This document shows, piece after piece, positions 11,328-21,645 of a stretch of DNA of 64,000 nt. The translations under genes and the position numbers were made by a program. How positions within the stretch are numbered: the stretch's first letter is position 1; each line of letters opens with the position of its first letter. Where the stretch lies: assembly GCA_019096155.1 (NCBI GenBank), contig JAHCVI010000001.1, forward strand, positions 14,595,243-14,659,242, given 5' to 3'. Below the pieces are notes generated by a model, which was given only the letters and a program-made list of their open reading frames with translations, was not told where the DNA came from and ran no database searches. The stretch comes from Staphylotrichum longicolle (lineage: Eukaryota > Ascomycota > Sordariomycetes > Sordariales > Chaetomiaceae).

Positions 11328-14300
11328 TCAGACCTCGATATCACTCCCCCTATAGCCGACCAAGGGCAGGCGCGTCTGCAGCAACAGACTGCTGCAGATG
11401 ACGCTCAGGCTGCTGCACGCCATGGCCAGGGCGGCCCACACGGGGTCCAGCCGGACGTGCGCGCCGCTGTCCGTCTGGATGGCGTACAAGACGCCGGCCG
11501 CGACGGGCAGCGCCACCATGTTGTAGACCATGGCCCAAGCAAAGTTGAAGCGCACGCGGCGGAAGACGGCCCGGCTCAGCTGCGTCAGGGTGACGAGCGT
11601 GGCGAGGCTCGAGCTGACCAGGACGAACTCGGCGGCCGAGATGGCCACGTCCGAGCCCGAGCCGATGGCGATGCCGACGTCCGCCACGGTGAGGGCGGGC
11701 GAGTCGTTGACGCCGTCGCCCACCATGGCGACGGTCGCGCGGCGGGTTGTGGACTTTCCAATGCCCAGGAACCGGCGCTCGACCTTGATTTGGCTCTTCT
11801 GGAGGTACTGGATCTTCTCGGCCTTTTGCTCGGGCAAGACGCCGGCGATGATGCGGTCGGGCGGGATGCCGGCGAGGGCCCCGACGGCGTTGGCGGTTGC
11901 TTGGTTGTCGCCCGAGAGCATCCAGACGTCGATGCGCTGCTTCCGGAGGGCCTTGATGACGCGCTTCGACTCGGGCCGCAGGGGATCCGAGGTGCCGAAG
12001 ATGGCGGCCAGTCTCCATGAGTCCGTGGTCCCCGACGCCTCGGTCCGAACGGCTGTCAGAACGACCGACTTGGCTTCGTGCTTCCACTTGTTCAGCGTGT
12101 CCAACACTCCACTGTCAAGGTGCACCTCGTGATCCGTCATCAGCGCCTCGTTGCCAACAATAATCTCGACGGTACCAGACGACGGAAGACCAAAGGACCC
12201 CTTCATCCCCTTGCCAGGCACCTCCTCGACCCTCTTAGCCTTGACGCCCGTCTTCTCGCTGGACTTGCAGAACGCGACAATGGCCTTGGCAATGGGGTGG
12301 CTGCTGTTTGACTCGAGCTCCCCCAGACAGCCAAGCAGGAGTTGGCGGGTCCAGATCCCATCCTCGCCACTCTCAAAGAACTGCTCGTCCGTCAGCTTGG
12401 GCTCCCCGCCTTCAGTCAGCGTGCCTGTCTTGTCAAAGACGACGACGTCCAGATTGCTCGCCTCCTGAAAGGCCTCGCCGCCGCCCTTGGCCAGAATGCC
12501 GTGCTTCGCCGCCAACCCCCCGCCGACGAAGAGGGCGGTCGGGGCCGCCAGGCCAATCCCGCAGGGGCATGCAATGACAAAGACGGCGATGGCAAACTGG
12601 AGGGACCAGAAGGGCCAGCCACCGACTGAGATGTCGAGGTAGCTATCCGGCAGCCGTCCCGAGACGCCCAGCCCAAGCCAGATGAGCCAAGTAAGAATGG
12701 CGAGGAGCGTGACGATGGGGACGAAATACCCAGTGATGGTGTCGGCGACTCTCTCCATGGGTGCTCGGCGCGCCTGGCCCTCCCGCACGACCTTGATGAT
12801 CTGGTCCAGGAGGGAGTCTCCAGCAGCGCCCGTGATCCTGACCGAGATCGGGCCGCCCTTGTTGACCGTGCCTGCGTAGATGGGGTCGCCGCAGCGTTTC
12901 TTGATCGGCCGTGACTCGCCCGTCAGACTCGACTCGGCGAACTCGGTCTCGCCCTCGGTCACGACGCCGTCCCAGGGCGGAGAGCCGCCGTGGACGACCC
13001 TGATGATATCGCCGGTATCCAGCATGGCGACGGGCGTGGGGACCGTCTCGGCCGGCCCGGTCCCCTCGTCACCTGAGACGACGAGCAGAGCCTCCTTGGG
13101 CCTTAGGTTACCGAGCTTGGAGACGGCCTCGCCTGTCTTGGCTTTGCTGAATGCCTCAATCATGCGGCCGATGAGAAGGAACATGGTGAGGAAGACGACA
13201 GAGTCAAAGTACGAGACGCTGCCGCTCATGTGTTTCCCCTCGGGCAGGGTCGCGGCAATGATGAGCTCCACGATCGAGGCAACGTAGGCGATTGTCGTCG
13301 CAAAGCAGATGAGCATGTCCATGCTGCCGAAGCGATAGAAGCGGCGGGCCAAGGGCACCGTGCTCCCAGGCTTCCACAGGTTGTACAGCTCCTTGATGGT
13401 TCGGCGGTGGAAGATGTCGGCAGCAAAAAAGTAGACCGGAGTTGCCATGATAAAGTTGGCCCATTCGGCGCGCGAGACGCCCGCCAGCTCTTCCATCAGG
13501 TACATGCGGCCTGGGTCATGATCCGAGACAAGGGTCATGTAGACGATGCCGATCACCAGGGAGGGGATGGCGGTGACGACAGTCAGCAGAGTGCGGTACA
13601 GGAGACGCCTCCTCGAACGAGCCATCATCTGCCTCGATCGCTCCTCCAGGGTCGGCGGGTGGAAGATGGTGGGCTCGAAGGCCTTGTCGGCGCCTGCAAT
13701 GGCGGTCAGGATGGAGCGGACCGTGAAGCTCGGGGCTTCGGGCAGGTAGGAGACAGTGACGACGGGGTCGTTGGATGTCGGAGGCTTTTCGATGGTGACC
13801 CTGTCGCCGAAAGTCTTGAGGGCCTCCAGCACCCGGCCCGGGCAGTGCTGGCAATACAGCCCTTCGATTTTCACCGACAGAGTGCGACGGGCATCGTGCT
13901 TCTTGATCTTTGCGAGGTCGACCACATCGTTGATGCTTGCTTCGTAGCCGAGGTCTTGGATGGTGTCGATGATGTCGTCGAGGTTTGCCCTGTTCTCGAA
14001 GACGACGGTTGCGCTGTGGGTGACGAGGTTGACGTCGACTGTTCTCGTCCACGGCTTCGCCCGGAGGGCCTCGGTGATGGTCCCGACGCAGGAGCTGCAC
14101 GTCATGCCGCCGATCGACAGCGTCGCCTGCCACTGCACCAACGAGGGGTCTGGCCCGGTGCGACCTGAGGAGTTTGGGTGTTCTGCCTGTTCCACTTGTT
14201 CCACCTGCTCGACAGTGGCCTCGTAGCCGGCGCCCTTGACAATCTCGACCAGTTCCTGCGCATCGTGGTCACTAAACATATCGATCGAGGCGGTTTGAGT

Positions 14301-14945
14301 CAAAAGGTTGACGTTGGCGCGCGTGATCCATTCTCTCTCCTCGAGCACGCCCGTGATTTTGGCGACACAAGAGCTGCAACTCATCCCACCGAGGGAGAGA
14401 ATGACCCGGGAGATTGGGCGTTGCTTGGGGGCATCCGTAACTACCGAGAACCCGTGTGGTAGCTTGTCTCGACACGCTTGGCAATGTTCGGCGTGTCGCT
14501 CTCGTTGGGCGTCGGTGTCGGCGATGGGCATGGCACGACTCCATTTGAGGACGGCGCTGCTGACCCACGGGAGGGGAAATCCGTCGTCTGCCGAACCGCG
14601 AGGAACACCGGATTGCTGGGGAGGAATCTCGAGGTCATCCTGCATAATGCTGTCGACTTCGTACCCGGAGTCGGCGAGGGCCTTGCTGATGGTGAAGACA
14701 TCGAGGGCTGGGTCGTGCTCTACAGTGATGGTGTGGCTGATGATGGAGGTTTCGACAGAGAACGGCTTCGGACTGAGACCGTCGAGCAACTCTGCAACAA
14801 AAGATGAACAGGTAGGGCAGTGAAGATTGGGGACGAGAATCGTCGATTTCCTTGCGGAAGGTGAAGGTGTTGCTCTCATACCCATGATGTCAGGTGTTTG
14901 CGAGACAGAATGCTGGAGGATGCCCCTTCCGCTGCTGAAACTCAA
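11328..14945 (-). CDS. P1B-type copper-transporting ATPase
   Basis: Uninterrupted 1205-residue frame for a heavy-metal P-type ATPase, which pumps Cu(I) across a membrane using ATP. Four N-terminal metal-binding (HMA-like) units carry CPTC (C43/C46), CSSC (C190/C193), CSSC (C283/C286) and CQHC (C365/C368). An extra HCQAC motif lies between the first two. Membrane helices follow, with the ion-channel CPC motif at residues 793-795, the phosphorylation motif DKTGT at D838 and GDGVND at about 1076-1081. Four metal-binding units is at the high end for fungi; yeast Ccc2 has two. The protein could be a Golgi Ccc2 type or a plasma-membrane CrpA/Crp1-type copper exporter, and the sequence alone does not settle this. 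The divergent neighbour is an Atx1-type chaperone, the known partner of such pumps. A later ATG (residue 21 or 23) could be the true start. Confidence 0.95.
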   Translation of the reverse strand: MSFSSGRGILQHSVSQTPDIMGMRATPSPSARKSTILVPNLHCPTCSSFVAELLDGLSPKPFSVETSIISHTITVEHDPALDVFTISKALADSGYEVDSIMQDDLEIPPQQSGVPRGSADDGFPLPWVSSAVLKWSRAMPIADTDAQRERHAEHCQACRDKLPHGFSVVTDAPKQRPISRVILSLGGMSCSSCVAKITGVLEEREWITRANVNLLTQTASIDMFSDHDAQELVEIVKGAGYEATVEQVEQVEQAEHPNSSGRTGPDPSLVQWQATLSIGGMTCSSCVGTITEALRAKPWTRTVDVNLVTHSATVVFENRANLDDIIDTIQDLGYEASINDVVDLAKIKKHDARRTLSVKIEGLYCQHCPGRVLEALKTFGDRVTIEKPPTSNDPVVTVSYLPEAPSFTVRSILTAIAGADKAFEPTIFHPPTLEERSRQMMARSRRRLLYRTLLTVVTAIPSLVIGIVYMTLVSDHDPGRMYLMEELAGVSRAEWANFIMATPVYFFAADIFHRRTIKELYNLWKPGSTVPLARRFYRFGSMDMLICFATTIAYVASIVELIIAATLPEGKHMSGSVSYFDSVVFLTMFLLIGRMIEAFSKAKTGEAVSKLGNLRPKEALLVVSGDEGTGPAETVPTPVAMLDTGDIIRVVHGGSPPWDGVVTEGETEFAESSLTGESRPIKKRCGDPIYAGTVNKGGPISVRITGAAGDSLLDQIIKVVREGQARRAPMERVADTITGYFVPIVTLLAILTWLIWLGLGVSGRLPDSYLDISVGGWPFWSLQFAIAVFVIACPCGIGLAAPTALFVGGGLAAKHGILAKGGGEAFQEASNLDVVVFDKTGTLTEGGEPKLTDEQFFESGEDGIWTRQLLLGCLGELESNSSHPIAKAIVAFCKSSEKTGVKAKRVEEVPGKGMKGSFGLPSSGTVEIIVGNEALMTDHEVHLDSGVLDTLNKWKHEAKSVVLTAVRTEASGTTDSWRLAAIFGTSDPLRPESKRVIKALRKQRIDVWMLSGDNQATANAVGALAGIPPDRIIAGVLPEQKAEKIQYLQKSQIKVERRFLGIGKSTTRRATVAMVGDGVNDSPALTVADVGIAIGSGSDVAISAAEFVLVSSSLATLVTLTQLSRAVFRRVRFNFAWAMVYNMVALPVAAGVLYAIQTDSGAHVRLDPVWAALAMACSSLSVICSSLLLQTRLPLVGYRGSDIEV

Positions 14946-15469
14946 TATCCCACAGGATATATACCATAAAACAAAACGAACTTTAACACACTCAAGAAAA
15001 AACAGTGTCTTTAGTCATCTGGCAACTCTGGCATTTCTCAAGACTGTTCCAATATCTTCCGGATCGTTCTCTGAAGGGAGACGCTTGCAGGGCGTTGTCC
15101 AGGCGCCAAGATGACTCTGGGCATGAATGCCGTAATGCCAACTTGCCAATTTGCCACCAACCATGTCAGGCACCTTTGTTCTTTGGCTGCCAAGCTGGCG
15201 TATTGAGAGATTTGTGCGGTTGAGAGATTTGTGCGGCTGAGGCTTATGTCACATGCGGGTTGAGATATTTGTGCGGCTGCCCCTGGAACCCCGTATCCAT
15301 TCCGGGAAGCAGGTTGCCGTTCGCTAAAGGCAGAATCAACTGGGGATGGAACATTTAAAACAAAGCTGTATTTCATCTCCATCATCCATCATGTCGGTAT
15401 GTCCATTTTCATCCGTACGTCTTACCACGGCAGACACCCACCCAGCCACGTTCAAGAAAGCTCACCACC
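14946..15469. promoter_or_regulatory. Shared divergent promoter of the copper ATPase and chaperone genes
   Basis: The 524-bp space between the Cu-ATPase (leftward) and the chaperone (rightward) must hold both promoters. It contains a triple direct repeat (listed separately). A short ATG-plus-GT context at 15391-15397 could be an alternative first exon for the chaperone. Copper-responsive control is inferred from the gene pair only. Confidence 0.6.
15203..15276 (+). repeat. Triple 17-bp direct repeat in the copper-gene promoter
   Basis: TTGAGAGATTTGTGCGG occurs at 15203-15219 and 15220-15236 (head to tail) and with one mismatch at 15260-15276. Repeats of this kind midway between divergent genes often bind a transcription factor. 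The unit does not match the copper-regulator site TTTGCTC that I know, so the binder is unknown. Confidence 0.75.
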
Positions 15470-15761
15470 ATGCCTACCACCTACGTCTACGATGTGCAGA
15501 TGGCCTGTGAAGGTGAGAGATTGCCCTCGTTTTCCACTATTCGCTGTAGCGGATAACTGATATGTCGGCTTAAATTTAGGCTGTGCCTCTGCCGTGAAGA
15601 AGGCTGTCTCTGCCCTGTCGAACGTGGAATCTGTTGAAACTTCGGTTAAAGAGCAGAAAGCGTACATTGCCATCGGTGAAGGAGGCACTCCCGAGGATGT
15701 CCATGCAGCTATCACTGGAATTGGAAAGACGGTGTTGGGGTTCAAGCAGGTGGAAGCGTGA
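15470..15761 (+). CDS. Atx1-type copper chaperone
   Basis: Small cytosolic Cu(I) carrier, predicted 74 residues, which hands copper to the N-terminal domains of a Ccc2-type ATPase. Exons are 15470-15512 and 15580-15761; the intron interrupts the metal-binding loop. The joined sequence gives MACEGCASAV, the MxCxGC copper-binding motif near the N-terminus, followed by the conserved beta-alpha-beta fold (VESVETSVKEQKAYI) and a C-terminal IxxIGKTVLGFK. The lysine in that last motif sits where Atx1 proteins bind their partner. The start at 15470 gives the usual Atx1 length. An alternative first exon at 15391 spliced to 15461 would add five residues. The gene is divergent from the Cu-ATPase and very likely co-regulated with it. 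Confidence 0.9.
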
Positions 15762-16311
15762 GAAACAACAGATGGCTCGTGGGCTAGTCCTCTGTGCTCG
15801 AAAGCCAATTCTGGGATTTATCATTTCCACAACCTGTCACTTTGGATACGGTTCCCAGACCATGCCACCTGCATCATGACATGCCTCCCTCTGTAGAACC
15901 TCTCTGTGAGCATCCAATGCGAAAGAACGTCGCTCCACTGTTACGTATCGCACCGTGTCACGCAGCATGCTTCCGCGGTCTCGTAGTCGTCCCGACAGGA
16001 TGATAATGTTGCTAAATTGATGCCGATGATTTTGATTCATTTGAGTTGATACTTCACGGAACAATGATAAAGAGCATTTTTCAATATCTGAACAGTCCGA
16101 GCTAAATGGTACCATCAACATGTATCTGGCAGTGAATCTTGTTTGAAATTTAGGTTTGTAACGGCGGTTGGCCAGGTGTGCCTCCTTCTCTGGAACTCTG
16201 TCAAAATTCCATGGCAGTCTTTTCAATGAATAAATAAATAAATAAATAAAGACAGGAAGAACGAAACGACGAAACCTTTTGTCTTCGATTCGGCTCAGGA
16301 ACTCGAAGTGC
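15762..16311. other. Intergenic region with an AAAT microsatellite
   Basis: No gene is supported. An AAAT tetranucleotide run lies at about 16229-16250, close to the 3' end of the minus-strand HET locus. Confidence 0.5.
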
Positions 16312-18344
16312 TTACACAAGGTAGAACGTCTCGAGCTGCTCCTCGACCCAGGCTTCTCCATCCATAATTCCGCGCAGTAGGCCTCGCCAACGTATTCCCA
16401 ACGCTTGTCGCTCGTCTGGCGTAGAATATGGGGTATCTTCGCGCCAGCGAAGATGACCACAGCATCTCCTGCTGTCATCAGCCCTGGACCTATATGCCAA
16501 CATATCCGGCCTTGGTCAGGAATGCCGTTTTTGGCTCGTTTCAACCAGAGAGAACATGTACGGCGGCAGGCTCGTATCCCCTTATATACTCCATAATAAG
16601 GGCGGACCCGTCAGTGCTGGCTCCGCGGACTCCCACAGCCACAAAATCTCGAAACATTTGAAGAAGTCGAGCACACTCTGCGTGGAGTTCGTCCGACGTG
16701 CGGCCAATCAGCCGTTCTGCGAAAGGCGGAGCCCTCAGAACTGTAATATAGGTCACCAATCGTACACGCCAGGCAGCCCGTCCCGTCGGGCTTTCGACGA
16801 GCGTTCGCCATGAAGGTTTTGACCAAAGCCGCTGATTCCTTGCAGAACTCATCGATGGTAGATAGCTGCACAAGTTGACCGTTGGCGTCTTTATGAGAGG
16901 CCCATTGCTCTCCAATTTTGGCAATGGTGCAGACCACGATACCCTGGAGGCCCAGAATGTGGTCGTTTGATGTCTCAACAAACTTCAATGATGAGTGTTG
17001 CGAAGCCGAGAAATGGTTGCACTCGTCGCAGTACGGCCTTCCCAGCTGGGAACGCCAGTCGGGGGCCCAAGTGGGCAATGGCGTCTTAAGACCTGGGTAT
17101 GACGCCTTGGGGAATTGATTCAATGACAGCAGTTCCAACCGCTCGGCTTTCTGGATGAGTGTCTTAGCAACCTTGGAAAACACCAGACTGCTATCCTCAA
17201 CAGAGTAATCGGCTTTGAGGCCAAGCGTATTAGAATCGGAAGCCAGTGCTAGCAGGGCAAAGATTCTGTCCCGCTCGTCCGTCGCATCCAGCTTTTTCTT
17301 GTGGCGCATGTACACCTGGCTTAGCAAGTCCAGGAGGGTCTGTCCATGACCTGTCTTTGAGTTGAAGTTTAGCATGCGTTGTCTGGCGGGTTCGTAAAAA
17401 GTGATTGACTTGGCTACCAAGCCTGCCGCCATCCACTCGACCTTCCTGCCCAACTCAGCGTCAAGGGGCAAAACCCCAAGAAAAAGCTGGACAGCGGCCT
17501 GGAAGTAAAGGAAGACTGCCTTATGTACCAAGCCGGCGTTGACCCTCCAATCCCCACAAACGTAGACAGGCGTTTCCTTGGATAGGATATATTCTTGGAG
17601 CACCCAGACCCTGGTGAACCAAGCGCGGGAATGCCATGCTGTTATGGCCGCTTCATAGGAACGGCCACTGACCCTCAGCAGGGCCTACTGGATTGCCTTG
17701 TGCAACCTCTCCACGCCCTCCGGCAATTTTGATTCAGCAAAAATCCCATACCTCAGCAGCCTCGACAGCTCGAGCTGCCCCATTTCGCTGAACAAGAAAT
17801 CGTCCCCGATTTGCTCCCGCATCGCCAGACCGACGTCCCTCCACAGCTCCATCACCTCGTCCGAGTCGTCCGCCGCAGGACCCAGCCAGATGAGGACTTG
17901 CCGAGCGGCACCGAAGATCTTGGGCATGAGCGCCACCTGATCGCTCTTCTCGGCGTTGTCCGCCTGGTCGATGCAGATCTGATCGATCCACAGCGTGAGC
18001 ACGCTCTCGGGCTCGCGCAGATGGCGGAGCGCCTCGTCGAGCGACGTGGTGATACCGAGCTGCTTCCCGTCAATGGTGGCCTGGTGTGTCCGCGCCGGCG
18101 AGCCCCACGCATACGAGAGGGCCGTGAACGGCTTCGCGTCAGAGGAGGAGCCGATGGCGTGGCACGCGAGGTGGCAGACGATGGGGGCAGACCGATCCGC
18201 GGAGGGGGCGAGGTCCAGGAGGCGGATGTGGTCGTGCGACGAGGGCAGCCTCGCGTCGTCGTAGGAAAAGAGGGGTTGTTCGTTGGACTGCGCGCTCTGT
18301 GCGGGCGGCCCCGGCGGGTCGGTGCTAGCCATTTTGGTGGGCAT
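16312..18344 (-). pseudogene. HET-domain gene, broken by a nonsense codon and frameshifts
   Basis: HET proteins trigger cell death on fusion of unlike fungal individuals. The N-terminal half shows the HET signature: FTALSYAWG, then LWIDQICIDQ. After HKAIQ an in-frame TAG (17687-17685) stops the frame, yet the same frame continues at once with family-like sequence including WFTRVWVLQEY and the DERDRIFALLAL motif. Later homology jumps frame at about 16790, again at about 16545, and again near 16375. The last segments hold the C-terminal HET hallmarks RAKNGIPDQGRICW, GDAVVIF and GIMDGEAW. Reading the TAG region as a GTATGG..TAG intron of 67 nt fails, because it puts the downstream part out of frame with an early stop. 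One nonsense and at least three frameshifts make this a pseudogene or a null allele. The first true ATG of the frame is 18344. Confidence 0.85.
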
Positions 18345-19463
18345 GTGCGACGTTGCTGGTGTTGGCTTGACGTTGTTGTTGGCTCCTTCAGCGTGGGTTG
18401 GATATGGATTCAAGAGGAGAGGGTGATCGCGGCATGGAAGGCGACCGTTTGGTCACGCCCAACTCAGCCTGGTGCTGAGGGCTGTGCTAAATGCCAAGCT
18501 GCAAGCCAGCTGAAGATGTGGTCCTGCCACACTCATGGCCCCGTCGAAGTACAGTACATGGCGAGTGCCCAATCAGACACTTTGGGGGCGCCATCCCTAT
18601 CCTGCGCCCACAGTGTCACAAAGAAGGACATGCGAATCTCGACTTTCTTGATGCAAAGCCTGGACTCAAAACATCGCGACTTCGCCAATATCTGTACGTC
18701 AAAGTGGCGCGAAATGTGTGCCTCATGTCCGTAGCACGACTGGACACACCAAGTGTGTTTCTAGATGCACATGTAAGGTAATCAGGCCGAGGTCCAACTA
18801 CGAGCGAGGCTGGTGTCCAAGCTAGAAAGACGATCAAAATTCAGGCGGTTTGATAACCAGCACCCGAGATATGTGGCAACGTGCCTCGGCCATTCTCGAG
18901 GAGAGATGACGCTCTCGAATTCCATTTCAGATGCTGCGTGTTCCGCAACGCTTGAGTGTCGAGGCCAAGCCATTAGATTTCACTCGGCCAGTACCATGTT
19001 GTAACGGGTCACACAACAAGAAGCCAACGAGAGACCCTAACCGTTCTCACAACCTCAATTCTTATGTCCTAGGATGCTACCGCATGGGGCAAACCGGGAT
19101 ACGTCTATTGACATTCCGCGTGGAAGGCCAAGACGTTTACATTGGGGCTCGGCTGCCCGCTCTTTAATATGACGGTTAAATAGCAATCCAGATCTTGAAG
19201 ATCTTACGCGTCAAGTACCTTATTTCAGGATGAGTTTCACCTCTACGCCTCTGGAGCTGTCAGCCCATTGGGTAAAAATACAGATGGAACTCGCTTGGCC
19301 GGTCCAGTCGCCAACTCCTGCTGACAGACTTATTAAAGCTTTAAGCATGGGTCTAGACTCTGAGCACCCAACATAGACACCGTTGAAGGTAGACCTTGTT
19401 CAACTCAATCGACGTATCTGCCAGTCATCGGACGTTTACACCCAACACAGAGGCGCAAAGTCC
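18345..19463. other. Intergenic region between divergent HET and Zn2Cys6 loci
   Basis: About 1.1 kb with no supported gene. It probably contains both promoters. Short open frames on either strand lack domains and codon coherence. Confidence 0.4.
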
Positions 19464-21645
19464 ATGAGAATGCCAAAACAACGCCTGGCATGTGATCGGT
19501 GCCATGCCCTGAAAGAGAGATGCATGTTCAGAAGCAACACTCCTGCGTCTGCATGCTCACGCTGCAGCAGACTCGCGACGCAATGCACGACGTCACGGCG
19601 CAAGAATGAAATCGGGCGGCCGCGAAAGCCCGAGACTGCTTCCACTGAGCCGCAGGCCGGCGCTGAATTTGTATGGTTTGGCTGTCCACTGCCAGATCGA
19701 GATCAGCACATCAAGACGAGTCAGACCACGTCTCGGCCGTCTCCCACTTCTCAACCAAACCCCGTTCAGATTTCTGAAGACCAACGCAAGCAGTCAACTC
19801 ACAGTCACGGTGGCAGCCCACAACCTATCTCACCGCCTTTAATCCCCAAAGCCCCTTCACATCCCCTACTCCTCGCCGTAGCATCGGCCTCCGCTGTCGG
19901 GGCAGGAGAACCAGCCCTCACCGCGCACGAAATCGCTCTTCTGCACAACTACGTACGTATGCAGAGTTTGGAGTGCTGACCTCCCTTTCCGCCCCTAGAT
20001 AGATACTTGAAGTGCCTCAGAGTGGCCAATGAGCAAGCGCTGACACTCTCCGTCTCAGCTCACCAACCGCGTCCTAGTCACTCGCTTTCTTCTCCTCCCT
20101 TCGTGCGCAGACGCCGTTCTCTCCGTAAGTGAACACCTCGCCTCCCTTCACACGCGGACACCCCCCACACCAAAACAGAAACTGACATCCCGTCCCCTCT
20201 GTCCAGCACATCTACCAAACCCTCCTCGCCTCCCCGACCACCCAACTCCCCATCGCCCTCGCCTGCGCCACCCGCTTCGCCCTCCTCCCCGTCTCCCTCT
20301 CCACCCCCAGCCCCCATCCTCACCGCGATGCCCCTCCAAGACTGGCACCCCGTGCTCACCCTCCTTCTCCGCCTCACCCTCCCCGCCCTCTCCCTCCTCT
20401 GCCGCACCCTCCTCAAGCTCCTCCAGGTCCTCTTCTGGACCGCCGCCTGCGTCCTCTACCAGGCCTACCTCCTCGCCGAGGGGGGCCAGTACCGCGGCTC
20501 GGCGGCGGTGGTGACCATCCGCTGGGGCCGGGACGACCACTGGGGCCTGATCGGGGTGCCGGCGCGGGTGGGCGTGCGGGCGGTGGTGCGCACTACGCGT
20601 GGGCGGCGAAGGCGGTGGCGGCGTTGAGGGGCATGATGATGATGGTGGCGCCCGCGCCGCCGGGGGCGGACCCGGGTCGTCGTCATTTGCGTGCGGGTGG
20701 CAGAGGGAGGGGAATGGGGAGGGAGGAGGTGGTGCTGGCGCTGACGCTGGGGTTGGGGCTGGTGACGTTTGATTTGCTGGATGGGGGGTTGTGGGCGCAT
20801 GAGATGTGTCGGTTTACGTTGGGGGTTGTGGAGAGGGGTGTCGTGGGGACAGGGGCGGGGAGGTCGAGGAGGGGTGGGGATGGAGCATGGGGAGAATGGT
20901 GGAGGTGGATGCGGGGCTGGTGCCGTTGGTGTTTATGGACGTGTGTAACTGCGTGGTAAGGAGGCAGATGCCGGTTTGTCGGCTGGTCGCGGGGGAAGGG
21001 GAAAGGGTGGTGGACAAGTACATTGGGCTGTGTGGCGACTTGCTGGCGCCGCTCTTTGATATCTGCCGGCTGAGCCAGAGATATAGCGGACTGGAGCACC
21101 ATGAGGAAATGGCGAGGAAGAGGATACTGGAAGAGTTGAAGGGCGTTGAGGAGGTGGTTTTGAGATGGGAGCCAGAAGTACCGGAACACGTTGCCCTCAC
21201 CTCCACGCCCGATGAGCTTCGAGTCATTGCGACACAAGTCAACGTCTACAGAGCTGCGGTGGTTCTCCTCATTCACCGCCTGCGCTGTGGGTTCGGCACG
21301 CAAAACGACAAAGCAAGGCGTATGTCTCGAACAATACTCGACGAAATCGACACAATCTGTTGCTCATCGTCGACTTGGGACGGCCAGTCATCAAAGACCG
21401 GTGGTGTATTCGACTATAGGTTAAGTTTTCCGTTCTTCGTTGCAGCAATCGAGGTGCAGGACGCGGAGGAAAGGAATCGAACACTGGACTTGATGCGCAG
21501 TGTCGTGTGCGAGGAGATGTACTCCAGTGTCGGCGAGGGGCTGAGGCGTGCTCTGAGGTTTGTCTGGGATGCCCGCGACTGGCGATGTTGCACGCACTGG
21601 TTTGAGCTTGTGCCATCGAGCATGCCACCTTATGTCTTGTTTTGA
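19464..21645 (+). CDS. Zn2Cys6 fungal transcription factor (model incomplete)
   Basis: Likely nuclear regulator. Exon 1 (19464-19952) has the binuclear zinc cluster C-x2-C-x6-C-x10-C-x2-C-x6-C beginning CDRCHALKERC. Exon 2 is 20059-20124 (LTNRVLVTRFLLLP) and exon 3 starts at 20207 (HIYQTLLASPTTQ). The rest matches the general layout of Fungal_trans_2-type factors: HYAWAAKAVAALR near 20600, FDLLDGGLWAHEMCRFTLG near 20780, and a long C-terminal frame from about 20900 to 21645 (VDKYIGLCGDLLAPLFDICRLSQRYSG). Between 20300 and 20900 the coding signal changes frame at least twice in very C-rich, then G-rich DNA. I cannot fix those exon edges, and small indels are possible. The target pathway is unknown. 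Confidence 0.68.

Noticed and set aside
11271..14168. Long plus-strand open frames (for example 11271-12020 and 13230-14168)
   Set aside because: They run antisense to the Cu-ATPase, whose motifs are unmistakable; the frames show no domains and are GC-driven shadows.
17685..17754. A GTATGG...TAG intron that would remove the HET stop codon
   Set aside because: The 67-nt removal shifts the frame and meets a TGA within three codons. The reading frame on both sides of the TAG is already continuous, so a nonsense codon is the simpler reading.
20078..20540. Minus-strand Gly/Glu-rich frames opposite the Zn2Cys6 gene
   Set aside because: Low-complexity complement of the C/T-rich stretch, with no conserved features.
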